Below are positions 1 to 13,600 of a DNA stretch of 64,000 nt, piece after piece (within the stretch, counting starts at the first letter, position 1; each line of letters starts with the position of its first letter). The stretch is from Hymenoscyphus infarciens (lineage: Eukaryota; Ascomycota; Leotiomycetes; Helotiales; Helotiaceae). Location of the stretch: positions 186,001 through 250,000 of the forward strand of contig LLCB01000016.1 in NCBI GenBank assembly GCA_001414345.1, given 5' to 3'. The notes under the pieces were generated by a model. The model was not told where the DNA came from, ran no database searches, and saw nothing but the letters and a program-made list of their open reading frames with translations. A program made the translations under genes and the position numbers.

Positions 1-2869
1 TCCTTTCTTATTCTCTTAAATAAATACGTTTTAAAAATTATTTAAAGTAACTTTTAGATTATCTATATTATTAATATAAAGAATAAAAAGAGTATCTAAT
101 TATACTATATAAAATTCTACTTTCCTAATTAGTATATCGATTATTATCGATTCTAAAGTTAAAGTATATCTCTTACTAAACTAGATATTAAATTAACCTT
201 TTATACCTTTATTAACTAAGACGCTTTTAATAAGTCTAATATATATAAGATAATAGTTATATTCTATACTTAACTTTTAAGCTACTCTAGTATCGATTAT
301 TATACTAAAGAAGTTCTCTTTTATATATCTTTTAGCTATTATTATAAACACCTTCTCTATAAATTCGTATATAACGTTAAAAGTGTTATTTAGGTTTTAT
401 AGAATATATCTATTAATAGCGTATTCTTGTATTAAACTTATTAAATTTATAGTAAGTTATTTAGTATTTAAATTATTAATAAATCCTATAAAAGTAATAT
501 TATAATAGATAACTTTATTATCTAAGCTAGTATTTAATAAGTAACTATCTTCTTTTAATAGAGTAATAGTATAAAGTATCTCTAATATCTCCTCTTCTTA
601 AGTACCTTAAGTATATACTATATTTATATTATATACCTTTCTAATATACCTGTCTTACTTACTTTTAAAGTATTTAGAATTCTTATTAGTCTATTTAGTA
701 AAGTAATAGTCCTACTCTTCTTAACTATAATCCTAAGATAAATAGTCGTTCTTTCTATATATATAATATATCTTCTTCTTCTTATATTAATCTATATTAC
801 TAAATTTATTTATACTATATTATCTACTCTTATAGAAGTATCTTTTAGTTATTATAGTTTTATTTATAACTATCTCTAGGTAGACTTTTATATAAGATTA
901 GATCGAACTTTATAGAAGAGTAATAGTATTAGAAATCGAAGAGTCTTAGAGTAAGGTTAATATTATAATAGTATAATCTAAGACCTTTTTATATACTAAA
1001 ATTAGCTTATTCGAAAACTAACTATTAATATAAAAGTCTATAGAGAGAGAAAATCTTAGTAAATTAAGTCTTAATAATATATTCTTAAAAGACTTTAATA
1101 TTAATACTCTAGATACTTATATTATCTCTTATAAACTAATATTATTCTACTTAGATAATTAACCTCTTTTATAAAGTTTATCTTTAAAGTATTATTATAT
1201 AGATATAAATAAAACTTTAAAAGATTAATCGTTATTTTTATTAAAAAATATAGTATAAAAGTAATTTAAAGCATTACCTTTTAGTATAGTAGAGAAGATA
1301 AGAGAGTAAATCGCTAATAATACTCTACTTCTCTTATATATATCTTTAAATATTATAACTTTAATTATAAAGTTATCTTCTTTTCTACTATACTTTTAGT
1401 TATTCTTATATACTTTTATAAGTATACTTAATATACGTGAGTAGTCTTAACCCTTTTAAGAATTTCGTAAAGTTAACTCTAGTTTAAAATATATTATATT
1501 TATTTATACTAGTAGTCTTCTACTAAGATTATTCTATTACTAATTATAATCTAAATACTTAGTAGAGTTATCGAAGTTATTAGTAATAGTATTATTATTA
1601 AATTAGTATAATATAAAAAAAGAGATATAGTTATCTTTTAGTAGACCTAGGAGTTAGATTAGAGGTTATATAAGATCGTTTAAATCTCTTCTTTTAGTTA
1701 GTAGAATTAAAGTTATTAAAGATATCAGTTGTTATATTATATATAAAGAATACTTATTATATAGTAGATGCTTATAAAGCTTTATCTCTAGCCTTTAACT
1801 TAGATTAGGTGTTTTAAGTAATATTTTCAACTAGAGATTATTATTATTATAGTTATTATTACTATAGCCTTTATTATCTTTTAGCGTATTCTATTATATA
1901 TTTATAATAGGAACTAAAGTCTTTAATACTAGCTCCTTCTAATACTATAACTTTTACTTCTTTATCTAACTACTTAGTTTAATTAATCTTAGTAATAGTA
2001 TTATATAGTACTTAAGATATAAGTATCTTATGTTTATCTATCTTAACTTATATATCTCTTCTATAAAGTGTTTATTATAACTTAGTAGTAGTAGATTAGT
2101 AGATTTTAGTAAATTTATCTTAATTCTATCTTTTAAAGTCTACTTAAAATTCGTTCTAAAGAAGAAGGTCTTCGTTCTCTCTTTTAGTATACTTCTCTTC
2201 TTATTTAGCTATAAAAATCGTCTCTTCTGTTTATATTAACTTTAGCTTTAGTACTAGCTTTAGAGCTTATTTTAGTACCGAAGTTAAAGCCTCTAAAGTC
2301 GTTAGAATCGGTATTAGTATATCTATTATATTATAGATATTATAGATATTATAGATATTATTATTACTTAAATTAAATTTAGATATTATTAAAAGTCTGT
2401 TTATACTTTACTTAGTAGATAAAAGAGAATTCAGGTTTTAAGTAAATAAGTATCTTAAGAAGTATAAATTATCTTAGTAGATAAAAGAAGGTTAGTAAAG
2501 AGTTAATATTTATAATTAGTACTTCCTATCTTAAGAAGCGTTTATAGTATATTATTGAAAAGTTATTTAAATAGTAGAAGGAATCATAATCGGAGAAGAG
2601 GAGTCTACTAGTAATATCGAGTTTACTTTTATATAAGTATATCTATAGTAGAAATATAATAAGTAACTAAGTATCTAATCTATACGTCTACTAATTAGTA
2701 TTAATATAACTTATAGTTATAAAAGTAATATAAAAAGAGTTATATTATTATTTATATATACTAAGTAAAGCTAGCTATAATACCTACTTAAGTAGCTCTT
2801 AAGCGAGAAGCACGTATACTCACGTATACTAATCCGAGTCGCTATTTACCTCTTGAATATATACCGATA
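1..2869 (-). mobile_element. RIP-degraded Ty1/copia LTR retrotransposon, 5' part, cut by the window edge
   Basis: From base 1 this stretch runs collinear with 57790-60700, including the same landmark stretches and the terminal LTR, so it is a second copy of the complete copia element near the right edge. By that element's coding sense (minus strand), the LTR at 2699-2869 is the 5' LTR and the rest of the element lies left of the window. The sequence is saturated with TA and in-frame stops, and there is no usable ORF. The five bases beyond the LTR are ATAAA; the matching target duplication is outside the window. Confidence 0.85.
2699..2869 (-). repeat. LTR of the left copia copy
   Basis: This is a 171-bp match to the LTRs at 54478-54649 and 60529-60700. 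The TGTTAGTATGAC start of those copies reads TATTAATATAAC here and the end reads CCGATA, which are G-to-A and C-to-T changes of the kind RIP makes. Confidence 0.85.
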
Positions 2870-3640
2870 ATAAATACTACTTCTATACTTATCTATTAGT
2901 ATAACCTCTTATTAGCTTAAGTTTAGACTTAACCTAAGAACTTTATAGAACTAGAATACATTAAAGACTTCTATTCTCTAGAAACGTTTTAACTAAAATA
3001 AGGTAGTAAAAGTAGCCTAATATATATACTCTACTTAGAAAATAGCTAAGAATAATATAGATAAGACTTAGAAACGAATAGAGGATAATATAAATTAGTA
3101 TTATAAAGCTATTAATTAAGATATTAGAGATAAAGTCTATTTATCTACTAAGAATCTTAAGATAAATTATCTTAGCTAAAAGCTTACTAAATAGTAGATA
3201 GAACCTTTTAAAATACTAGATTATATAGACTACTTCTATAAGCTAAAACTTCTAAAAGAATTATTAATTTATAATATTTTTACCTCTAATATACTTTTAA
3301 AAGATCTAAATACCTCTTTACTAGAATAAGAGGCTCTAGAGCCTTTACTAGATATTATTTAAGATATATAAGAATAGAAGATATAAGAAATACTTAGTAA
3401 TAGACTTTTTAAAAGATAGCTATAATACTAGATAAAATAGGTTAGATATAATTTAGATCTTACTTAGTATCTTATAAATAATTTTTAAGGTTTATTATAT
3501 TATTTAAAAGACTTTTATACTAAATATTTAGAAGTGCTAGAACTACTCTAACTTCTTTTTAAATAGATTAATATATAGGAATTAGATAAGAATTAGATAA
3601 AAGAGTTAATTTATAAAACTCTATTAATACTTTTTAATTC
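2870..3640 (+). pseudogene. Ty3/gypsy-type integrase C-terminus and chromodomain, RIP relic
   Basis: On the plus strand the frame from about 3129 reads GDKVYLSTKNLK-like residues (as DKVYLSTKNLK), then EPFKILDYIDYFYKLKL. This is the layout of the end of a Ty3/gypsy integrase, where the polymerase protein continues through a Phe-x-Ile-x-x-x-Ile core. Further on, EILSNRLFKR and a WVRYN-like stretch with many stops match a chromodomain, as in fungal chromoviruses. Dozens of stops at former CAA/CAG/CGA codons show RIP. The relic begins exactly where the copia LTR ends, so the copia element probably landed inside it. Confident as to superfamily, not as to element name. Confidence 0.7.
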
Positions 3641-6600
3641 TAGTTACTTTTAATAAAGAACTTATAATAAAAACCTAAGATAAAATACTAACTAGTAAGA
3701 ATATTTAAAGTTAATAAAGTAAAGAACTAAGACTAAGTTATTACTAAAATAGAGCTTATACTATCTCTTCTTTCTCTAACTTATTCTTCTCTCTACTCTT
3801 CTAAGTATAAGAAGTCTAAACTAGCTCTTCCTCTACCTCCTTCTTATAAGAACGCTTCTTACCTTAGTAACCTCTTATAATAGACTTAGGAAAGAACGCT
3901 TTTAAACTCTTTAAGTAGGCTTTAAAGAAAACCTAAACCTAGGTTTAGATAGAGGTTCTACTCTTTATAGTATTTTATAAGAACTATTAAATATTAATAA
4001 CTAAAACCTCTCTAATAAGTAAAAGGTACTTATAGTAACCTTAGTATAAAGTACTTAAGTCTTCACTAAAAGAGTGAACTATACCTCTAAACTATTCTTT
4101 AGTATCTTTATACTAGTAATAACTAATCTTTTATCTAAGGCTTTAGTAGTCTTCTTAATCTTCTTCTTCTTCTTCTTAAGCTTAAGCTTATTAAACTCCT
4201 TCTCTATAAAATATAGTAACTATCTAAGTTAAAATAGATTTAGTATATATTTAAGATTAAACTTATTAGAATATAGATAGTATTCTACTCTATATAGTAC
4301 CTATACTTCTTTAACTTAAGCTTCTTAAAAGTATATTTATAATCTCTATTCTAAGATTTTACTTAAAAGTACTAAATATAGTAGACTTAGTAAGTAGCTA
4401 AAAGCGTACTAGAAGAATATAAGAGAGTTATTTTACTATATTAGATTAGCCTTGAATTAGGCCTAATTAAGAAGAGAAAGACTTACTTTTATATATATAA
4501 TATATATATATATTCTAGAAGATAAGTTAGTATATAAGAATATATCTAATTAGAAGGTATTCTTATTATATATATATTATTTAAATTAAAAGAAAAGAAG
4601 AAGAGAAGTTAGAATTAGAGGAAAGTCGCCTACTAATATACTACTTATAATAATAGCTATTACTTTAGAATTATTATTTATTACTTAATAATTACTATTA
4701 TAATAAATAATAATAATAAGAATATAATAACTCTATAGTAGTATACTACTTTCTACCTAATAGTTAATAATTAGCCTCTCTTCTATTTATATCTATTATT
4801 ATATAGTATATAATAGTAAATAAAGAGCGAGTATCTCTTAAATAATAATACTACTAGCTATTAACTCTATTTTAACTACTAGATACTATAATAGTAGATA
4901 AGTTATATTCTTTATAATAAATAGATAAATAATACTTTAGTTAACTTAAAACTATGTTAATAGATAACTAAAGACTTAAGACGAGTCTTTTTAAAGAAGA
5001 GGGGATATAATAGTACGCTATTCTAAATTACTAGCATTTATAAAACTACTAATACCTCTATAACTTATAAGACAGAAGGTATCAAAGAAAGTAAGGTTTA
5101 GATATTATATATTTTGCTTTAAAGTCTTATATATTTAGCTTTAAGGCTCTTATTATTTTAGTAGCTATATTAGAAAGAGCTTAGTTATTATTCTTATTAA
5201 GACTTAGTAGTCTCTAATCTCTTATATATAGATATTTATACTTAGTATAGAAGAAGAATAGTTTTTTCTTTTCTTCTATATTAGTACCTAGTATTTATAT
5301 ATATTATTCTATCTTAAATATACTTCTATATACCTCTTCTCTAGTAGTATATATTTCGTGCTATTATATATATTTATCTACTAAGAATTTTATTTTATAC
5401 TTTTTTAAATATCTTTTAGTAAATAAGTATTAATATTCTAATTCTTATATAATTTCTAAAGCTTAGTAAACTTCGTAGTAGATATATTAATATTAGAACT
5501 ATATACTAGATATTTCTAATCTCTAGAATAGTAAAAGCTAGTTTATAATACTTTTAGTATCTTATACTCTTAATTAGTATTTATTTAAATATAATAGTAT
5601 TTTCTTATATATATATATATATATATATATAAACGTTTAAAACCTTCTCTAAATAAATAGAATATATATCTATAATATAGTAATTATTTTTAAAAACCTT
5701 TTTTTAGAAAACTATCTATTTTTATAAATACTTTAGAAGTATATCTTATATTTACTTAAGAACTTCTTTATAAGCTATTCTTTTTAAGCTTTAATATATT
5801 AATTAGTAATAGAAATACTAAACTAAACTTAATCTAAAAAATAGTATCGCTTTTTACTACTTTCTATAACTTATTATTTTTAAAGAATCTAATTCTTAAG
5901 CTAATTATATCTACTATATTATATTTCTAAGACTACTTATACTATAATTATATTACTATAAAATAGATACTATAATAGCTTTGAAAAAATAAATTAAATA
6001 TAAATATTTATTCTAGTAAATATCTTAAAATCTATAAATCTTAAGTTTATAATAGCTATTAAGACTTTATAAAAAATTAAGCTTTAGTATAATATATTTA
6101 TAAATTTTAATTATACTTTTTCTTATTAATCTTCTTAAGTATCTTTTAGAGTATATCTTTACTTTATCTTTTATCTCTTACTACTATTATTATAAATATT
6201 TATATATATAAAGAGATCTATAACTAAAGCTTCTTATATTACTAAAGTAGTTAGATTTATAAATCTTATATTAAAATATAGCTTCTAGCTTAGTATACTC
6301 TTTCTAAATATAAGACTTTCTATATTAAAAGCTTATATTCTATTATACTCTCTAGAGTTTCTAAGATTTAATTATAAAGCTCTTTTAATTTAATATATTA
6401 ATTATATAATTTTAAAAAGATATACTACTCTTATATATAAGATAGAAGTAGTTTTATTTTACTTATTTCTCTAAAAATATAATATAATATAAGTATAAAT
6501 AAAAAGAGTAAATCTTTTAATATTAATATAATATATCTCTTTAGTTAATATCTCTTATATAGATTATATCTTAATAAATATTTTAGATAATCTTAACTTA

Positions 6601-9030
6601 ATTATTATATATAATATATTTAAGATTCTCTTTATAATAGTTAGCTATTCTAAATAGCCGAGGTTATATACTAGGTTCTAGTCTTCTAAAACGTTATTTT
6701 AGTTTTACTTATAGACTTTAGTATAGTTTAACTCTATATATATATACTCTATTACTCTCTATTTTATAAAAGACTAATTTATTCTTTACTTTTATATTAA
6801 GTCTAGAAATTATTTATACTATTCTATTAAATATACTTCTATATATCTCTTCGCTAGTAGTATATAGTTTATACTAATATATACTTATATATTCAAAATT
6901 AGCTTTTTTATAACTTTTATTAGTTTTAATATTCCTAAGATTATTATACTATTATACTATTATATTTTTTTCTATTATAATAGTATTTTAACTTTTAGAA
7001 GAAAAGTAGAGACTTAGAAGAACTTAAATATTCTTATTTTTACTTTTTTACTTAGAATATTATAGACTTTATTAAATTAGATATAAAAGAGAATATATCT
7101 AATAAATGTTTTAGAATTTACTAGTAGATTTTACTTTTTTTAATATAAAAAAGAGCTTTTGAAAATACTTTTTTTTTAAAAAAATTAACTAAGTTAGTTT
7201 ATTTTAAGAGATTCTACTACTAGAGATATTATATTTTAATAAAGTATCTAAAGCTATTACTACTAGTAATAATAAATATAAGCTATACTAAGTATATAAT
7301 ACTAAGACTAGCTTATTATCTAACTCTCGTTACTTAAGATACTAAGTTTAATATACTCTCTAAGTCTTAAAATTATATAATTATATAACTAGCTTTCTAA
7401 CTCTTTATATACTATCTAGTTCTACGAAACTATAATAGATTAAAAAAGTAAGTAATAAATTAAGAGCTTAAGTAAAAGATTACTTAGTAAGAAGCTTTAT
7501 ATCTATATAAAGTATATAGATAAGTAGTAGAAGATAGAAAATTAAAAGGTAGATAAATAAACTAATAGATAGTAATATATAGACGTAATTATATTATATT
7601 TACTTCTAGTACTTCTAGTATATTTAAGATATCTAGTAATAGATATACTAGCTAGTATCTCTATTATAACTAGTAGTATAATATACTTAAGAGTTAACTA
7701 TACTAGAAGTACTAGAAGTACTATATTTACTAATAGTATATCTAGTATTTAAAAGCTTTACTAGTATAAGTAGAGAGTAATACTATTTAGAACTTAATAT
7801 ACTCTAAGATTCTAAAAAAGAAGTTATACTTCTCTCTAGCTTATTTATTTTCTTTATAATATAATCGAGAAATAACTTTACTAGTATTAGATCTCTAAGA
7901 TTAAGAATTCTTACTATTATTTCTTTAATTATAATAACTAAAATAGTATTATCTTTTATAAAACCAATTACTATTATAACGTCTCTTTTAGTCTAATACT
8001 TATATACTTTTAGATCTTAGTTAGATAGAAATCTACTAATAAGCTAATATATATAAGAGAGTTATTATATAATAGTATCTAAGAGATTTTCTATAACTTT
8101 TTAGTAAATAATAAAATATAAACTTTATTATTCTTATACTAGTTAGCTTTTTTTATAAATTCGAGTAATATTTATATTATATAAGTAAACGAGGTATTTT
8201 AGATCTCTTTGAAATTATAAAATAAACTCTTAAACTAGATAATTTTATTTAAATAAAAATCTCTAATTAAACTTAAGTTAATATTTTATAAAAGGTTTGA
8301 AAATTAGTTTACTTTAGACTAGATCTAGGTTTTAAATATAACTTATAAAAGCTACTTTTAATTATAGTAGTTTTCTTTTCTACTAAAGCTTTATATCTAG
8401 ACTTATAGATTTTAAATAGCTAGATAATAGTATTCTATAAATTAAGTTATAAAGTACTATTATATCTTTATATTAGTTAAATAATATTAAATTTTAAGTA
8501 AAAGAGAATAAGAATACTAACTAATAGCTTCTATTCTTTTATTTATTTATCTATTTTACTTTTCTCTAGTTTTATAAATTTAAGAGTATTTTATAAAATC
8601 TCTATTTTATTTATTAGAAACTAGAATTCTTATTACTTAGTTTTAATTCTAAATACTACTTTAAACTTAGCTAGTTTAATGTTTTTTATATCTAGTTTCT
8701 ATTTAAAAACTTATAATTTTTATAACTTATATAAAGAAATATACTAAGTATAGAATAAAGTAAGAATATAGAAAGCTAATATAACGTAGAATCTAAAACC
8801 TATACTTATATTATTCTATATTTTATATAACGTCTTCGTTATATATATAGTCTTACTATTTTAAACTAATATTATTTCTATATATTTATAGAATTATTAT
8901 ACTTTTTTATTAAAAGAGTTTAAGACTACTTTATAGATATATACTTTAGATAAAGAGCGGTATATAAAGAAATTGAAAAACTATTTAAGCGGAGAGAGTA
9001 CGGGATATAATTTATAGAGTAGCCTTAAAC
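3641..9030. other. AT-rich RIP island with unassigned repeat relics
   Basis: This is nearly pure A/T sequence with TA dinucleotides dominating and no ORF of coding quality. Segments near 5285-5400 and 6805-6900 resemble each other (both contain a CTTCTATATA..CTCTTC..CTAGTAGTATATA core), so they may be ends of one element. A lysine-rich decayed minus-strand frame lies near 4140-4230. The change to ordinary gene-space composition at about 9030 is abrupt. Confidence 0.7.
7601..7720. repeat. Perfect 20-bp inverted repeat in the RIP island
   Basis: Bases 7601-7620 and 7701-7720 are exact reverse complements. Each arm is itself two copies of a 10-mer (TACTTCTAGT/ACTTCTAGTA). The sequence continues to be partly palindromic inside. 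It is probably the fold of a decayed TIR element. Confidence 0.5.
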
Positions 9031-9518
9031 CACGTTTATAAAAGTGGAGAACGAGGCTGCTATTCGCATAGCTGACATAAAAGCAAACGTGAACCGCAAC
9101 CCGTGTTATTGCCAGGTTCTAAGTGCGGATTCTAGTTCGCAAATCTTACTAAAGAGTTTACACTCATTTATTAACACCACTGTAATTATGACGCCAATAT
9201 CAAAGCTCTCACTGGTTGAAATTTCCAAGGCTGACAATTCTAAGGGCGGCCACGAGGACGGAAAGCCATGATTTCGGAGCAAATCTACTGTTTAGCAAAG
9301 CTACTGATTTGCTACACCAGGAGAAATTTCTGACCGGCATTGCAGATGACAAGGGAAAATATTGGGAGAAACAATTGGGACTGCAATTGACAAAACTAGG
9401 AGCCATCTGTTTGAAGTAGGGAACGAGGCACAATGCCAACACCGCTTAGGACCAATTTCAAACTTCTGCGAGGATTTTGTTTGGTAATTTGAACCAAATT
9501 CCCAGCAAGTGCCATACT
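9031..9518. other. Intergenic, no gene seen
   Basis: Composition is normal. Short ORFs are present, but none has a recognisable motif or coding bias. It is the 3' flank of the Nudix gene and the border to the RIP island. Confidence 0.5.
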
Positions 9519-10530
9519 TCAGGTCGATGCATTGAAGGTTGTTGTGGTCGGAACGGGCAGTCTTCTTCTCATCCTTGAGGCAATCTCAACGTAATCCTTC
9601 TCATTGTCGTTGTAGCAAATATCATGGCGGACGAAGAAATCAATCATGACAAGTGCGCAATTAGGTTTGAACTCTTGCCTAAACATGGCCTCTTTGATTT
9701 CTTCCACGGTCATCAATTTGAACTCGGCAACTTCCTCGTCGTTTGGTGTTGGGATTATCGACTCGGGTAGTTCGACATCGAACACGTAGACGATGTCTGG
9801 ACGAATGAATTCCGTGATTGGATTTCTGTGCATGTATGTGATCACTCCCGTAGCTTTAACATTGTCCATGACATAGTCATGGGGCAACGATGCTTCCTCG
9901 CCCGCCTCTGCAACAATGCACTCGAATGGCGAATGATCAGCCTTTACGCCGCCTGCGACAGTAGTGTCAAGCTTATTTGGGTATGTATGGATACTGGGAC
10001 TTCGGCGAGCAACCCAAATCTTCAGTCCCTCGGGGGTTTGAACATAGGCTGTGAGGTGCGCTCCGCGTGTAGCAATTCCGAACAGTGGCGCTGTGAAGCG
10101 TTCTAGGCGCGTGGGCGTCTTTGCTCCTTGAATCTTGTACATCTCGCTGTGCTTCTGTACGCTGGGAAACAGTTTCTCCTCAACGACCCTGTCGACTATT
10201 CCCTGGAAGGCTTTGTTGCAGCCATTTGAGGTATCTGCACCGTTCGAGGCATCGAGCAATTGGACGGTTCGAGAGTCGTGGTTGACTACAAAATCCGCAG
10301 ACCATGGGATTTTGGAGACTGTGGAAGGCAGCATGAATCCGTGTGCCCGTGCATCGTGGGGAAGGAGGAGTTTGTATAATGTGCCGAAGTCGAAATCTAA
10401 TGGGACACTTTGCACTGTCAGATAGACCTGTTGCCGGAGAGGGAGTATTCAAGGCATACTTATCGACCAAATCTATAAGGTCGAGAAAGCATGATGGAGT
10501 CGTAGGACCTTGTCCGTCGATAGCTGCCAT
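9519..10530 (-). CDS. Nudix hydrolase with DUF4743 N-terminus (thiamine-pyrophosphokinase-related family), frame change near the N-terminus
   Basis: The main frame (10425 down to 9519) carries LYKLLLPHD..HGFMLPSTVSKIPW, typical of the DUF4743 domain of fungal Nudix proteins related to yeast YJR142W. It then has a Nudix box AGGVKADHSPFECIVAEAGEEASLP, read in two parts around Glu-Cys. The box keeps the EAGEEA glutamates, which bind metal in the family, but has Ala where the usual first Arg of REXXEE stands. Family members are thought to hydrolyse damaged or phosphorylated thiamine-like diphosphates; the substrate here is unknown. The likely start is the ATG at 10530 (MAAIDGQG..CFLDLIDLVDKY), which is in a different frame from the rest. 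No standard intron joins the two frames; the switch lies near 10424-10432. Either there is a one-base indel (mutation or sequencing error) or a very short odd intron (a 40-nt GTCGAT..ACAG would fit). The longest frame alone begins at a GTG, so 10415 is not a real start. Confidence 0.72.
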
Positions 10531-11090
10531 TTTGTCGTGTCCGCGATTGCAGGCTGGCACGGTTGGGTGTACTTGTTCTGGCGTCAGATGGGGTCTCTTC
10601 TTCGACAGGAAATTTTGTAGCAGGCAAGTTTGAAAGACAATTTCTACCGAGTTTAAAATGATATGGGTAGTTGTACAATTGACAGACTTGGGCGGCGATA
10701 TTATCGCTGGTTATCGTACTCATTATCGTACTAGGTCGACATTATCGCGACAAATCAAAGAATCATGTGATTACCGAAAGCCAATAGAAGTACTTCCTAG
10801 GTATGTTTAACGTTATATATACTACCTCTCTTAACTATCGGTCATATACAAAGGTATTTTAGCTATGAAAATGTCTATACGTCTATAGATATTTAAGAGA
10901 GAGAGATAGTACTATTTCTCTATTTCTTACTTAAAATATAAGAGTATTTAAAGAATCTATCTAAGCTATACTCCTTACTCTTAGTATTTTTATACTATAA
11001 AATACTAAATTCCAGAGTTATCTGATTTATACTAAAACCGACTCTATACTCGTGAAATTTCAGAGTTAGTTTTCGAAATATTTATAATAG
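10531..11090. other. Intergenic; promoter of the Nudix gene turning AT-rich
   Basis: No gene is seen. From about 10800 the sequence becomes RIP-like and runs into the nested DNA transposons. Confidence 0.5.
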
Positions 11091-11093
11091 TTA

Positions 11094-12320
11094 GAGCCTA
11101 TTTAGCTTATACTAGAATAACTATAAATAGTCTATTAAATATAGAGAAACCTTTTAAAAGCAGCATAGTATATATTTATTTATTATCTAATTATTTAGAT
11201 AATATATTTAGTAATCGTTTAACTTAGTATAGTCGATAGTATTTAGAATATTATACTACTACGATATATTATTAGAAACCCACTTTAATACGTACTATTT
11301 ATACTATTTAAATACTACGATATCTAATAATATTATCTTTTATATTATTAGTATTTTAATCGATATTATAATAATATCGTAGTATTGCTAAGCTATAATA
11401 TTTAAGCTTTTTACCTCGGATTTTACCTTACTTCTTTTCAGCCTTTTATTTTAGCTTTATATAGTATAACGTATAATACAAAAAATATACAGCTGAATAG
11501 CTAGAATTATAGATCTATTTAAATAGAGTATTTCAAAAAAGAATTATATAAATAGCTCTTAAATTAACCTAAATTTTATAAGGTTAAAAAGGTGGCCCGT
11601 GCGAGATGAAAACAATCTCTTAATACTAAGTACTAATTCGACGACAATAACGTTAGATTACTAGCTAGAATATAATAAACTAGTATATTAAATTCTACTA
11701 AGTTTTACTCTTTAATTATAGATAAATATTAACAAAATCAATAAATAAAAATTATTTTAGTCTAATAAGTAAGTGATAAAAGAGTATATAGAAAAAGTAT
11801 AAATAGCCTCATTTTAAGAAAAAGTGGGTTTTAGCGCTTACGAGTTATTAAAAGATATACCGTATAATATCACGATATTACGATCGTATTATAGCGTATT
11901 TAGATACATACTACTAGGATATTATAATAATATATTAATCTAAAATACTATAGTATTTTATTACGATAATACTATCGACTATACTAGTTTAACTCGTATA
12001 TCTAATATCTTAGAGCTAGTATCTTATCTTAGAATAGTAGTAATATACTAGCGTAAGTGAGTAAGAAAAGATATACTAGGATATATTCTAATTATCGTCG
12101 TTTTAGTAATAATAGAATAATAACCTTTTCTTAGTAGAGATAATCTTTTATATAAATATTTGAATATTATACTAAATAATCTAGCTTAAAAAATATATAG
12201 GCTAAACGATTTAGTATATATTAAAGTGTTAAATATATTACATCATCTGTTATTATTATAACGCCTTTTTAGTAGTATATATACTAAATTATTCAAAAAA
12301 TATGCCAGCCAAACAGGCTC
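11094..12320. mobile_element. Small TIR DNA element (TWA-type target), interrupted by a second TIR element
   Basis: The ends are inverted: GAGCCTATTTAGCTTA at 11094 against GCCAAACAGGCTC ending at 12320. Both are flanked by TTA (11091-11093, 12321-12323). A TTA/TAA duplication and GAGCCTGTTT-like ends resemble Tourist/PIF-Harbinger MITEs. Both terminal segments match, in reverse orientation, the segments at 54181-54470 and 60706-60840, which are ends of another copy. The middle (11227-11984) is absent from that copy and is a separate element. No transposase frame remains, and the element is heavily AT-mutated. Confidence 0.75.
11227..11984. mobile_element. Nested TIR element with TA target duplication
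   Basis: AGTATAGTCGATAGTAT at 11226-11242 has its exact reverse complement at 11969-11985. The dinucleotide TA lies at 11225-11226 and 11985-11986, consistent with TA duplication of the Tc1/mariner class. Further in, AAACCCACTTTAAT near 11277 pairs with a GTGGGTTT stretch near 11825, so the fold extends inward. No transposase is recognisable. It is probably non-autonomous and RIP-mutated. Confidence 0.65.
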
Positions 12321-12323
12321 TTA

Positions 12324-13077
12324 TTATGAAAAATTAAATATCGTATCGCTGCTTAAGTCTGATAATTAACAAGTAGGTTACGCGGGAGAAAAACGAGAAC
12401 GAGACGAGAACAAGGCGCATGTCAACTGACCCCCTGTCCTACCCCTCTTGAGAGCGTGTCAAACCCCTCAGAGGGTGGCAAACCCAACTGGTATCCATCG
12501 TAGTACTAATCGGGAACCTCGCGATGGAAAAGATAAAAATAATTGTAGTTTTGTCGAGTTATTTGAGGTTGCGGGTTTTCGTATGGTTGCTAATTACTGC
12601 CACTTATCTTGTCTACGGCAAGACAATTCTCATGGTTCAGGTTCCGGCACAGCGTTATGTTTATGAGTGTTTGGGTAGAAAGTCGGTAGCAAACCGCTGA
12701 TGCCAGTTTCTACACTCAACTATAGGCGTAAGAAAACTGAAAGTAACCCCAACCTAAAGAAGGAGTTACCCCACGTGTTTTGCCAACTTCAACCTGGTAT
12801 TTATCTGAACTTGGTCAAAATAAAATATGAATTTTCCTCGTTTCATTAAATTTTGGTATATCAGTCCTCACTGTGGACGAAGTTACATGCGCCAAGGGAT
12901 AACCTTGGACAAGTTGATTAGGGATAGGTGTAAGAGACTTCTGATTGACCGAAAGTTGAAACTGTTTGACTTCATACTTTCCAAACTTTCATCTGTTTCC
13001 GCTCAGGTAAAGTATCTTTCCAAATTTTAACTTAAGCCAAAAAAATTAGTCCTTGTCAATTTGAAGGTAAATTGATA
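12324..13077. other. Intergenic, no supported gene
   Basis: Normal composition resumes near 12380. ORFs of about 70 codons at 12448-12666 and 12827-13030 show no motif, and I do not support them as genes. Confidence 0.4.
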
Positions 13078-13600
13078 CAGTGAGTTGCGAGTTAAGTTTG
13101 AATTTGCCTACTTTTTTTATAATCCGAGCTTTTTTTATTAAGGTTTTTTCCCTCCTTTCTTTAAAAGACAGAGAATAAAAGTACTCTAAAAGAGACGCGG
13201 CCTAGCTAGAAAGAAGCGCTATATCTAATTATCTCTCTTCTATATTACTTATTAATTTAAAGTAAGTATAATAAATATAAACTAAAGGATAAATAATTCT
13301 TAGAATTACCTCTTTTCTTTTAAAATTTTTTCACTACCCCTACGTGCCTTATAAGGCTATAAGGTTAACAATAGGCTATGCTAAGACTCTATAAAAATTA
13401 AGATAGATATAAAATTATATGTTTTTATTCTATAAAGTTTATAGAGTATAAGAGGAGATATAAGCCTTTTCTTTCCTATTCTTATAAATAGTATATTATA
13501 TGTTATTATTAATTAAAAGGTAAAAGAGTACCTAAAAAGGGGGGAAATTAAAGAATTTTCTTAAAAAGCTCGGATTATAAGCTTAACTCGTAACTCACTG
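13078..13600. mobile_element. 523-bp Tc1/mariner-type MITE, copy A
   Basis: The element starts CAGTGAGTTGCGAGTTAAG at 13078 and ends CTTAACTCGTAACTCACTG at 13600, with TA at 13076-13077 and 13601-13602. The interior is AT-rich and contains homopolymer runs and no ORF. A second copy lies in opposite orientation at 42505-43034, sharing the ends and interior landmarks such as GACGCGGCCTAGCTAGAAAG (copy A) against CTTTCTAGCTAGGCC (copy B). Confidence 0.85.

Noticed and set aside
7980..9000. Search for intact transposase or polymerase in the left AT island
   Set aside because: Stops occur every few codons in all frames, and no motif beyond the gypsy and copia relics was recognisable.
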